From positions 1 through 43,769 of the forward strand of contig JABMNZ010000001.1 of the NCBI GenBank assembly GCA_013204395.1: a stretch of 43,769 nt of DNA, in the 5' to 3' direction. This stretch comes from Parcubacteria group bacterium. Its GTDB lineage: Bacteria; Patescibacteriota; Patescibacteriia; UBA9934; GWF2-40-263. Below, one piece after another: positions 16,053 to 24,257 of this stretch (within the stretch, counting starts at the first letter, position 1; each line of letters opens with the position of its first letter). The notes under the pieces are model-generated. The model had not been told where the DNA came from. It did no database searches and worked only from the letters and a program-made list of their open reading frames with translations. A program made the translations under genes and the position numbers.

Positions 16053-17450
16053 ATGAATCCACTTGTTTCTATTATTATTCGTGCCAAGAACGAGGGGGCG
16101 TGGATTGGCAAAACACTTGAAGCATTATCGAAGCAGACCTATAAGTCGTTCGAAGTCATTGTTGTTGATAATTTGTCTACGGACAATACGGTAAAGATTG
16201 TGGAGCAGTACGGGCATACAGTAGTTCCATTTACTGGTGAGTATCGACCAGGTCTGGCGATTAATGAGGGGATACGTGCCTCACGCGGGTCAATGATTGC
16301 CGTGTTGTCCGCTCATGCTGTGCCCGTGAATGAACACTGGCTTTCTCGTATGGTGGATGCTCTGTTGGAACATGCAGACCATGCGGGTGTTTATGGCCGA
16401 CAGCTTCCTACTGAGGAATCCTCACCATTTGATAAACGTGATTTGGTGATAACCTTTGGACCAGAGCGTCGACTTCAGCGTGTTGACAGTTTTTTCCATA
16501 ACGCCAATTCTCTCTTACATAGACATTTGTGGGAACGGCATCCTTTTGATGAGAGTGTCACAAACATTGAGGACCGTCTTTGGGCAAAGACCGTTCAAGC
16601 GCAAGGAGGTGTCATTGTCTACGAGCCTCGGGCACAGGTATATCATCACCATGGCATACACCAACACGGGAACGTCAAGCGAGCGGAAACAACGGTGAAG
16701 GTGTTGGATGCTCTAGAAAAAAGCGGTGAGGTTGTTGCTGTAGATAATCCGCAAGTATCTCAACTTATCTTGTCGGACGTGCTCACGATAGTTCCCATCT
16801 CACCTGACACAGCACGTAGAATGCTCCGGTGTCCTGCTGGAGGAAAGCGTACGTTTCTTGATGATTGTTTTGTTGAGCTTACCTCCTCGGTTCATGTGGG
16901 TGATGTTGTTGTGGCATCTGACCACTCAGAGGTGATTATGAGAGCTCAAGAAGTAGGTTTCAGAACGTTTTTTTATTCAACGGATGATTTTGATGGACCT
17001 TCCGCCTCTCTCAGCCAAGTCCTAGCAAGATCACTGAAGGAAGTTGAGGACACTTCTTCAAATACATCGAGATATGTACTCTATCTTTCCCCTACACATG
17101 TTTTTCGACCAAAGGGTCTCCTAGATAGATTGATTGAGAAAATAGTTGAAGAAGATGTTGATTCAGTGTTTGCAGCCAAACGAGATTATCGGGCGTGTTG
17201 GGCTGCAACCGGAGATTCATTTGTGCGGTTAGATGAAGGGTTTGTAAAACGTACGGCAAAACATCCGCTCTGGATGGGGTACACTGGTCTTGGATGTGTA
17301 ACAATCACAGATCTTATTAGGCAAGGGAAACGGGTTGGGGATTCTGTGGCACTGGTGCCAGTCGAGGATCCAATTGCTTTGCTGGATTTGCGAGAAGAAC
17401 AAGATTTTGAAACAGCCAGACGTATTTATTCTGTCTATAAACATGTATGA
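16053..17450 (+). CDS. GT2 glycosyltransferase fused to degenerate CMP-sugar-synthetase-like domain
   Basis: A 465-residue two-domain protein. Residues 1-215 form a GT2 domain: VSIIIRAKNEGAWIGKTLE, VVDNLSTDNT, and an acceptor-side block NIEDRLWAKTV; the usual DxD is replaced by LSAHAVP near 85-91. Residues 226-465 follow the cytidylyltransferase fold: VVVASDHSEVIMRAQEVG, LYLSPTHVFRPKGLLDRL, DVDSVFAA and a late VPVEDPIALLDLREEQDFETARRI. The nucleotide-binding ARGGSKG loop is absent, replaced by PISPDTARRM. The domain is probably inactive and may pair with the intact enzyme encoded immediately downstream (4-bp overlap). Confidence 0.72.
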   Translation: MNPLVSIIIRAKNEGAWIGKTLEALSKQTYKSFEVIVVDNLSTDNTVKIVEQYGHTVVPFTGEYRPGLAINEGIRASRGSMIAVLSAHAVPVNEHWLSRMVDALLEHADHAGVYGRQLPTEESSPFDKRDLVITFGPERRLQRVDSFFHNANSLLHRHLWERHPFDESVTNIEDRLWAKTVQAQGGVIVYEPRAQVYHHHGIHQHGNVKRAETTVKVLDALEKSGEVVAVDNPQVSQLILSDVLTIVPISPDTARRMLRCPAGGKRTFLDDCFVELTSSVHVGDVVVASDHSEVIMRAQEVGFRTFFYSTDDFDGPSASLSQVLARSLKEVEDTSSNTSRYVLYLSPTHVFRPKGLLDRLIEKIVEEDVDSVFAAKRDYRACWAATGDSFVRLDEGFVKRTAKHPLWMGYTGLGCVTITDLIRQGKRVGDSVALVPVEDPIALLDLREEQDFETARRIYSVYKHV

Positions 17451-18190
17451 GTCAAAGTAATATCGTTGCGATTATTCCTGCACGTGGAGGATCAAAGGGT
17501 TTGAGCAAAAAGAATATCCAGTTAATAACCGGACATCCGTTAATCGCATTTGCGATTGAAGCAGCGCGACAATCATCACTTATTCAGCGTGTTGTTGTAG
17601 CGACAGATGATGAAGGAATTGCTCAGGCGGGACGTGACTATGGTGGCGAGGTTCCAGAACTACTTCCAGATGAGTTAACACAGGATTACACTAGGCTTGA
17701 GGATACGTTTGCCTATATGACCAAACGTCTTCTTAAGGAGGATTCAACCATCACACACATTTGTTTTGTTGATCCCACTCGACCAATACGCCCACCAGGA
17801 TTTTTAGATGAGGCATTACAATGCATGTTGGATGGAGGATACGACTCAGTGATTAGTGGTGTGAAGGAGCACAAGTCGATTTGGAGGCAGCGTGATGATC
17901 AGCTTGAGAGACTTGACAGTGGCTTTACCACACGACAGTTAAAGAAGGATAAGCTGTTTGTTTGTTTTAGTGGAATGATCACATGTTCAAGAGCAGCTCT
18001 TATGGCACAGGGTCGTCGGCTTGGGGACAAGGTGAAGATTTTTGAGTTTGATGATTTGAATATGACAGTCGATATTCATACAAAAGACGAGCTTCGGCTT
18101 GCAGAGTTAATTATTCAAGAGTGGGGTCCAGAACGTTACATCGTTCCATCCAGGCCTTCTGGTTCTTATGGCAAAGCTGATTCAATTTGA
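17447..18190 (+). CDS. CMP-sugar synthetase (acylneuraminate cytidylyltransferase family)
   Basis: A 247-residue NeuA/NeuA-like enzyme that would activate an ulosonic acid with CTP. It has the CTP loop AIIPARGGSKGLSKKN (8-23), VVVATDDEGIAQAGRDYG, CFVDPTRPIRPPGFLDEAL and NMTVDIHTKDELRLAELII at the C-terminus, all in order. It overlaps the fused GT2 gene upstream by four bases and the GT-B gene downstream by 23. With the aldolase at 15124 it supplies the two defining steps of an ulosonic-acid pathway. The exact sugar is unknown. Confidence 0.87.
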   Translation: MSQSNIVAIIPARGGSKGLSKKNIQLITGHPLIAFAIEAARQSSLIQRVVVATDDEGIAQAGRDYGGEVPELLPDELTQDYTRLEDTFAYMTKRLLKEDSTITHICFVDPTRPIRPPGFLDEALQCMLDGGYDSVISGVKEHKSIWRQRDDQLERLDSGFTTRQLKKDKLFVCFSGMITCSRAALMAQGRRLGDKVKIFEFDDLNMTVDIHTKDELRLAELIIQEWGPERYIVPSRPSGSYGKADSI

Positions 18191-19679
18191 CCCACAGACA
18201 AGACGGGTTGCTGACGAAAGAGCAAGGAATCTTTCCAAGACATGGTTTTGTCATCAAGGAATTGATCACACCGTTTATCGTGGTCAATCATTGGGGTCCG
18301 TCATAGAGCTACAAGTTTTTCTGCAGGCAAGAAAGACAGGTCGGCAATTTTGTGGGCGTCTGATTTATGGAAAAAAAATGGTCCGAGCCATTTTTTCTTG
18401 CCTCATGCTTCTTATAAGAGAGAGGAGATTTGTGAAATCGAATTTTCATGTGGGGGCAGATGAGTATGTGTTCGTTCTTACCAAGTCCTCCCCACAAAGT
18501 TCCGTGGTAAAACCATTGTTGCCTGTTATAAGGGGGTTGGTTAAGGGAGGGGCTAAGGTGGTGCTCCTTACAGGTTCACAGGCAACCAAGGCAGAGCTAG
18601 CATGCTTGGTTCCGGGGGGCCGTGTGGTAAACATTGTCTCTTCAGATCACAGAAGATTTTTTGGTCAAGTCAGCTATCTTTGTAGGATCTTTTTTTTCGG
18701 AATCGTGGCGAGTGGGGAGAGGCGGTTTGCGTACGCAAATCTTTTGCACGAGGCACCAGAGCTCCTGTTTGCTGTTAGAGGGCTGGATACTTTGTCTGAA
18801 CAAGCCCACCTTCTTGTTGCCGCTACCGAGCGTCATGTGCACGAACGTTTCATCATGGAGCACATGAAAGCTAGAGGAGTAGCGTTTATCTTATTTCAGC
18901 ACGGGGTCACAGAGGAGACGGTAAAAAATATCATGGTAAATACCCCTTCTCAGGCCGATAAAATTTTTGCGTGGGGGGAGTTATCTAAACAATTTTTTCT
19001 TCACCACGGTGTTTGTGAGGAAAAGATTGTGGTGACTGGATCACCGATATTTGATAATTTCACTGTCCTTAATCGAGATCAACTTGCACCAATTTTTGAA
19101 AAATATCGACTTCCACGAAGACCAACCATTTTTTTCTCCGGTCAAAACTTTCTTCCTGAGAAGAATACGCAGTTGATAAAAATCGTTCTTGAGTCGTTTA
19201 ACAATCTTCTTCACCAAGATACGGATTTCAAGCCACAACTTCTTATCTCACCCCATCCAGCCAGTGCGGCCCAGACAAGCGAGAGTTACTATGAAGCCTT
19301 GGTTCATGAATCAGGTTTGAAATTAGATGAGAATGTGTTTATTCGAAGGATCAGGAACAATATTGAAAAGGTTTTACAGATTTCTGATGTGGTCATTAGC
19401 TCATCTTCAACGCTACATGTCTTTGCTGCACTTTCAAGAAAATCAACTATTTTGTTGAATATTGACGATGTTTCATCTATGGACGCCGTAAACATTGGAG
19501 CAGCTCTTGAGGCGACAAACAAGGAGTCTCTTATCAATCATCTACGAACATTGCTTTATAATAAAGAGGATCACTCTCGTTTAGAAAATCAAGAAAAGTT
19601 TGTTCGACAATATTGTCATTGGCCGCACTATGCAACTGATGACATTATCAAAGATTTACGTGAATTTGTCAGATTATGA
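18168..19679 (+). CDS. GT-B-fold transferase, CDP-glycerol/sialyltransferase-like
   Basis: A 503-residue protein with two Rossmann-like halves: VVLLTGSQATKAE near 131-143, LFQHG (242-246), KIFAWGELSKQFF and VTGSPIFDNF (289-298), then ISPHPAS (360-366) and SDVVISSSSTLHVFA (406-420). The QHG, HP and serine-run motifs occur in CDP-glycerol glycerophosphotransferases, capsule GT-B enzymes and CMP-sialic acid transferases. Being next to a CMP-sugar synthetase favours use of a CMP-sugar donor; this is inference. The start overlaps the synthetase by 23 bases; a start further in, at residue 71, is possible. Confidence 0.65.
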   Translation: MAKLIQFDPQTRRVADERARNLSKTWFCHQGIDHTVYRGQSLGSVIELQVFLQARKTGRQFCGRLIYGKKMVRAIFSCLMLLIRERRFVKSNFHVGADEYVFVLTKSSPQSSVVKPLLPVIRGLVKGGAKVVLLTGSQATKAELACLVPGGRVVNIVSSDHRRFFGQVSYLCRIFFFGIVASGERRFAYANLLHEAPELLFAVRGLDTLSEQAHLLVAATERHVHERFIMEHMKARGVAFILFQHGVTEETVKNIMVNTPSQADKIFAWGELSKQFFLHHGVCEEKIVVTGSPIFDNFTVLNRDQLAPIFEKYRLPRRPTIFFSGQNFLPEKNTQLIKIVLESFNNLLHQDTDFKPQLLISPHPASAAQTSESYYEALVHESGLKLDENVFIRRIRNNIEKVLQISDVVISSSSTLHVFAALSRKSTILLNIDDVSSMDAVNIGAALEATNKESLINHLRTLLYNKEDHSRLENQEKFVRQYCHWPHYATDDIIKDLREFVRL

Positions 19680-20668
19680 ATTTTATTTGCCCCTCCTGCA
19701 GTTCTACTATTGGGAAACATATTTTTTCGTCAGCCGAACGATTGCATGGGAGAGAGAAGAATACACACAACATTGTTCGCTGCTCGTCATGTGAACTTGT
19801 TTCGCTTAGTCCTCTTTCAAAAAAGGAAGACTACAAAATCCATTACCCAGCAAATTATATCTCACATCGACCCGCTCTAAACGTGGCTACTCCATTGTCT
19901 TTAAGAAAAGAGACATGTGTCCATAGAGTGCGTTCATTTGTCTGGAGTTCTTGGGTGATGGAACAATGGGGTTGGCCTTCACGCGTTTTAGGTCACAGTC
20001 TCTCCGTGTTCCGATGGTTTCGTGCGCGCCCCATTGGATTTTTTGGAAAAGAGAGAACGCTTCTTGATATTGGTTGTGGTGCTGGGGTGTTTTTACGACA
20101 GCAGGCTCAGCTAGGGTGGAGCGTCTTTGGTCTTGAGCCTTCTTATGACATGGTTGAGTCCTGTAGAAAAAAGGGGTTAGACGTTCGTCAGGGGTTCAGC
20201 ATCTCACAGGGATGGACCGAAAAGAAGTTCGACGTAATTTCATTGAATCAGGTTTTTGAACATGTCGACAATCCCCGCGAAGTCCTAATGGATGTGTATG
20301 AGTCTTTGCAGTTGGGTGGTGTGCTTGTCATGAATCTACCAAACTGGAGAAGTGGTGCAGCTCAAATTTTTCGATCCTACTGGTACAATCTAGACACCCC
20401 TCGTCATAACCTACTTGTGACACCTGGTACCCTCAGGGCAATGGTTGTTGAATCCGGTTTTCAAATTAAGGGCATGTACACATTATCAAGCATGAAGGGT
20501 TGGACTGGGTCCATTGAATATTGGTTAAGAGATTTTTTAGGTATTCATGTGTCCGAAGGGGCGATTAGTGGGAGCAAGTTTTTAAACTTGTTACTCAAGC
20601 CAATGGTTAAAGTTTTGGATCTACTCTATTTAGGGGATAATCTTCACGTAATTGCAAAAAAAAAATGA
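19676..20668 (+). CDS. Zinc-ribbon class I SAM methyltransferase
   Basis: A 330-residue protein. An N-terminal zinc ribbon has CPSC (5-8) and CSSC (36-39). The methyltransferase core has LLDIGCGAGVFLRQQA (129-144), VFGLEPS and FDVISLNQVFEHVDNPREVL, then LQLGGVLVMNLPN. This two-part layout is common in methyltransferases of glycan loci that act on nucleotide-sugars. ATGA overlap joins it to the GT-B gene. A second, broken gene of the same family follows. Confidence 0.85.
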   Translation: MNFICPSCSSTIGKHIFSSAERLHGREKNTHNIVRCSSCELVSLSPLSKKEDYKIHYPANYISHRPALNVATPLSLRKETCVHRVRSFVWSSWVMEQWGWPSRVLGHSLSVFRWFRARPIGFFGKERTLLDIGCGAGVFLRQQAQLGWSVFGLEPSYDMVESCRKKGLDVRQGFSISQGWTEKKFDVISLNQVFEHVDNPREVLMDVYESLQLGGVLVMNLPNWRSGAAQIFRSYWYNLDTPRHNLLVTPGTLRAMVVESGFQIKGMYTLSSMKGWTGSIEYWLRDFLGIHVSEGAISGSKFLNLLLKPMVKVLDLLYLGDNLHVIAKKK

Positions 20669-20669
20669 T

Positions 20670-21645
20670 ATGAAATCAACTTGTTGTCTTATTTGTCAGA
20701 GCACTAGTTCGAGTGAGTTGCTTGTGAACTACCAAGATCCGTTTGCAAGAAAAATGGGAATTAAAGAGACACGGTATGTCATCTGTACACCATGTGGTTT
20801 TGTGTATCAAAACCCAATGCTTAGTGAGGAAATCGAAAAATTGTATACGGAGGATTATTACGAGGAAAAGGATTGGAGAGCGTTCGATCAGTATGCACTG
20901 AAGAAAGGAGGAGTACGCCAGGCAGACATTCGATTGGATATCAACACACGTAAATGTGATTGACTCCTCTGTTGAAAAAAGGATTTTGGACATCGGTTGT
21001 AATACTGGGGCACTGCTTTCTCATTTTGTCTTCTGTGGATGGACGTATGATGGGTTCGAGCCGTCCCCGAACATGGTTTCAATTGCGAGAAATCGTTATG
21101 ATCTTACAAATGTTCAAAATACTTTTTTTACAAGAAATGTTTTACCAGATCGTTCGGTTGATTTTATTACTTTGTTACATACACTTGAGCATATTGAGGA
21201 TCCATCCGAGATTCTCGAAGATGTTTCGATGGTTTTAAAAGATGGTGGGCTCTTGTATGTTGAAGTCCCAAACATTTTTGCTCCAAAGAGTTGCTTTTAC
21301 ACATCCTATTTCGCTGCTCCACACATTTATATGTTCTCTCCAAATTCTTTGAAAAGAATCTTGGAGCAGCATGGGTACATCGTGATGTTGGAGGGCACGC
21401 TTCCTCGTGGGATTTGTGCGCTAGCCAGAAAGGGGGTTCGGAAGTCTTCTGGAAAGGGTGATGATGTCAAGAGTATTACAAGTCTCATTCAGGGGTATAA
21501 AAAACAGCATGATCGACGGGCGATGTTGTACCGTCATGTTCTACACACCCTTCCTGTTCGAGCACTTATCAAGTTGCGAATTCCCATTATCAGTAAGTTA
21601 CTAGCGAAGCTGAAGGAACATATACGTATTAACAAGGTGATTTAA
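20670..21645 (+). pseudogene. Frameshifted zinc-ribbon SAM methyltransferase
   Basis: Frame one (ATG 20670) encodes a zinc ribbon with CLIC and CTPC and runs into a TGA at 20961-20963. The rest, in another frame from about 20944, has RILDIGCNTGALLSHF, FEPSPNM, VDFITLLHTLEHIEDP and LKDGGLLYVEVPN, ending at 21645. The two halves meet at an AC repeat (20944-20949). One more CA unit would give codons for INTHVNVIDSSVEKRILDIG without a break. The whole would be about 325 residues. A real mutation, slippage-based switching, or an assembly error are all possible. Confidence 0.82.
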
Positions 21646-22896
21646 TTACGAGCGCTTAACAAGTATAAGTCGATAAATTAGGTCAATTAGCTCGGTTACA
21701 AGAACTGAAATGACAATTCCCATAACCCCAAAAAACGGGAGAAGGCACAGCATGCTAACCAGCTTAATCGTTGGGCTTACGATGTTAATAATGTAGAGCT
21801 GTTTTTTTAACATCTGTGAGTGGAAGAATGGGGAAAGAAGCCTGTCGCCTTGCATAAGAAGTTTTAACGAGTAGATCTGAGAGAGTAGAATAGCTGCGGA
21901 GTATTGAGGGAAGAGATAAGAAAAGAGGTGTGGTGCCAGGAGAATGTACCCGACGACTATGGGTAATGAGAATAGTCCTATCTTAAAGATTTTTCCCAAC
22001 AGACGTTGTTTCAAAACCAGCTTCGACCTATTGCTAAACTTTGGAAGAGCAAGGGTGCTAATGGGGTTGAACAGTCGAGAAAGTTCTTTTGTGGGCGCAG
22101 TGGCAAATGCGTAGAGAGCCACTTGAGCCGGTCCCAAAAAGTGCCAGAGTAAAATTTTGTCGAGATGACTTACGATGACGCTGTAACTACCCAGAAAACT
22201 CAATTCTCTTCCAAGGGTTATGGCTTCACGGTCTATGGCTGCCTCTTGAATCTCTTTTTTGAACCGTGTTTTTACATACAAAAACGAACTCACTCTTAGA
22301 ATAGAGTGGGAGACAAAGTACGAGAAGAGAATAACGAGAAAGCTGTCAGTGAGATAAGAGACACTAGCGGCAACGATGACATGGATGATCTGTGTAATTA
22401 TCTGAAGCAGAGCGGTGAGGCGAAAGTTTTGCTTCCCATTAAGGTATGCATTGTATAATGCATGTGGTTGCATGACCGGCGTGAAAATACCGACCATTAC
22501 AAATGCCATTCCCAAAGAGACATTTCCCACAAGGAAATAGTAAACTGCTAGCAAAAATGCTACGCCAGCACTTGCAAAACTCCAACGTAGCTTACAGAGA
22601 TAGGATTCTAAAAAAGTCTTTGAATACCCTGCGGCAACTGCTCTTGTGACAGGGGTGCTCATTTTATCAAGACTGAGAATGGCAAGAATGGCCGTAACGG
22701 AAATTACTGTCGAGTATGCTCCGTACGTTTCTGGCGATAGAAAGTTTGCGTAAGCCACAGATAGGATTAATCCTGCAACTGAAGCTGATGCATAGCCAGT
22801 ATTAATCCAGATACCATTTCGGAGAAGATAAGGCATGTCTGTTCCTAGTTTTCTTCCCAACCAGTTTATAAAGTTTACAAAAGCTGCTCTTATCAT
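21646..22896 (-). CDS. wzx: Polysaccharide flippase, Wzx/MATE superfamily
   Basis: A 416-residue integral membrane protein with about twelve hydrophobic helices, starting with GIWINTGYASASVAGLILSVAYANFLSPETYGAYS-type first helices split by the conserved YGxYS turn. This is the layout of oligosaccharide-lipid flippases, which move undecaprenyl-linked repeat units across the membrane. It is a little short (usual 420-480). Its stop codon abuts that of the plus-strand methyltransferase with no base between. It overlaps the upstream glycosyltransferase by four bases. Confidence 0.85.
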   Translation of the reverse strand: MIRAAFVNFINWLGRKLGTDMPYLLRNGIWINTGYASASVAGLILSVAYANFLSPETYGAYSTVISVTAILAILSLDKMSTPVTRAVAAGYSKTFLESYLCKLRWSFASAGVAFLLAVYYFLVGNVSLGMAFVMVGIFTPVMQPHALYNAYLNGKQNFRLTALLQIITQIIHVIVAASVSYLTDSFLVILFSYFVSHSILRVSSFLYVKTRFKKEIQEAAIDREAITLGRELSFLGSYSVIVSHLDKILLWHFLGPAQVALYAFATAPTKELSRLFNPISTLALPKFSNRSKLVLKQRLLGKIFKIGLFSLPIVVGYILLAPHLFSYLFPQYSAAILLSQIYSLKLLMQGDRLLSPFFHSQMLKKQLYIINIVSPTIKLVSMLCLLPFFGVMGIVISVLVTELIDLIYRLILVKRS

Positions 22897-24008
22897 AAGC
22901 AGGCGCGAATGAGTGAGAATATCTTTTCTTCAAAGTTTTTCCATGACAGTTGTTCCGTAGCTGTTATCCTCGCGTGTTTTCCGAGATTTCTGGCAAATTC
23001 TGTGTTTTTACAAACAAGAAGAATCTTATGTAGGAGCTCTTGTGAGTTGCCAGGTTCAACGAGTAAACAATTATGTCCATCTTTTAAGTGATAACCATTT
23101 TTTATTGCTTCAGTTTCGGTAACAATTACAGGTTTTTCCAGTGCCATCGCTTGTAGTAGTGTTGTTGTGGCTCCAGAATAAGAATTTTCCTTAACAGGAA
23201 GAACGATTAGTGAAGCACTATCCATGAGATCTTTCATTTTTTCAAAAGCAAGATTTTGAATGATGGAAATATTTTTTGGAAAAGGAGAAAGTTTATGTTC
23301 TAGGACACGTGCATGATGTGCATTCGTTACGATGGTAATCGGTGAGGGTATCTGATGAGCAATACTAATGAGTAATTCAAAATCTCGATGTGGATCAGCG
23401 CCGATACTCACAATATGTTGAGTTGTTTCCTCACTAATTGGTCTAAATAGATCGACCTGAACTCCGAACGGGACAAACGTAACAATGTCCCCCTTGTCTT
23501 TCAGGAGTTCTTTGAGGGTCTGCGCCTCTTGCCATCCATAACAAACAATAGAATCTACATGTTGTGTCAGTGAACTGATAAAAAAGTGTTTATAAATTCC
23601 TCTCATTTTTTTTAGTCTTTTTGGAAGGCCAATGCTTATGTAGAGGATGGGTTTTTTCTCGATGAGGCCGAGTTTCATTAAAAGAATGAGTGGGATTCCA
23701 ACCCGATCTGATGTTGAGATTATGATGTCAGTTTTTGCAATGGAGCGTTTTAGCGTTAGGATTTTGAACCAATCGCCTCCGTACCCACCTATAATTTTTA
23801 TGAATTTATTTAGAAGAAAATTCAACTTGATTCCAATCCATTTTTTTTCTGAGTTGCTCTGGGTCTCTGTGGTCTCTATAACCTGATGTCCAAAAGTATT
23901 TGCGTGATTTGCACCAAACAGGGCGTAATCCATTTTGTAGGATCCTGAGGAGGGATTTTCTATTTCGGACCTAGACCTAGCATTTGCATACAGGTACAGT
24001 AATTTCAT
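22893..24008 (-). CDS. GT-B glycosyltransferase, GT4-like
   Basis: A 371-residue protein. The N-terminal half begins MKLLYLYANARSRSE and the C-terminal half holds VSIGADPHRDFELLI, SLIVLPVKENSYSGATTTLLQAMALEKPVIVTE. In this last block the second Glu of EX7E is Gln, and the first is displaced, as in some divergent GT4 members. Coupled to wzx by an ATGA overlap. A promoter is visible upstream. Confidence 0.8.
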   Translation of the reverse strand: MKLLYLYANARSRSEIENPSSGSYKMDYALFGANHANTFGHQVIETTETQSNSEKKWIGIKLNFLLNKFIKIIGGYGGDWFKILTLKRSIAKTDIIISTSDRVGIPLILLMKLGLIEKKPILYISIGLPKRLKKMRGIYKHFFISSLTQHVDSIVCYGWQEAQTLKELLKDKGDIVTFVPFGVQVDLFRPISEETTQHIVSIGADPHRDFELLISIAHQIPSPITIVTNAHHARVLEHKLSPFPKNISIIQNLAFEKMKDLMDSASLIVLPVKENSYSGATTTLLQAMALEKPVIVTETEAIKNGYHLKDGHNCLLVEPGNSQELLHKILLVCKNTEFARNLGKHARITATEQLSWKNFEEKIFSLIRACL

Positions 24009-24036
24009 ATGAGGAATTCAGTTGTAATTCCTGCAT

Positions 24037-24066
24037 ATAATACAACCTACAGTCAGGAAAAGACAA
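24037..24066 (-). promoter_or_regulatory. Promoter of minus-strand GT/wzx pair; 24009-24257 spacer
   Basis: On the minus strand TTGTCT (24066-24061) and TATTAT (24042-24037) are 18 bp apart, giving a leader of about 22 bases before the ATG at 24008. The rest of the 249-base spacer has no gene. A weak plus-strand TTGACT (24162-24167) with TAACGT could serve the next gene but is not convincing. Confidence 0.5.
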
Positions 24067-24257
24067 TTAGCAAAGTTTCAAATAAATCGATGCAAACATT
24101 GGTATCTTCAACACTGACATTGTCTGCGTGAGTGGGGTAGGTTGTGTAATTAGGGTTTTTCTTGACTGTGATATGAGGTTTGGTAACGTAAACTGACTGA
24201 ATGGCAAACAGTGTGTGACTTTTCTAAGATCCGAACTTAAGCAGGGAATTGTATAGC

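Noticed and set aside
24162-24189. Plus-strand promoter TTGACT / TAACGT before the GT2-methyltransferase
   Set aside because: The -10 matches the consensus poorly; only the TTGACT is good.
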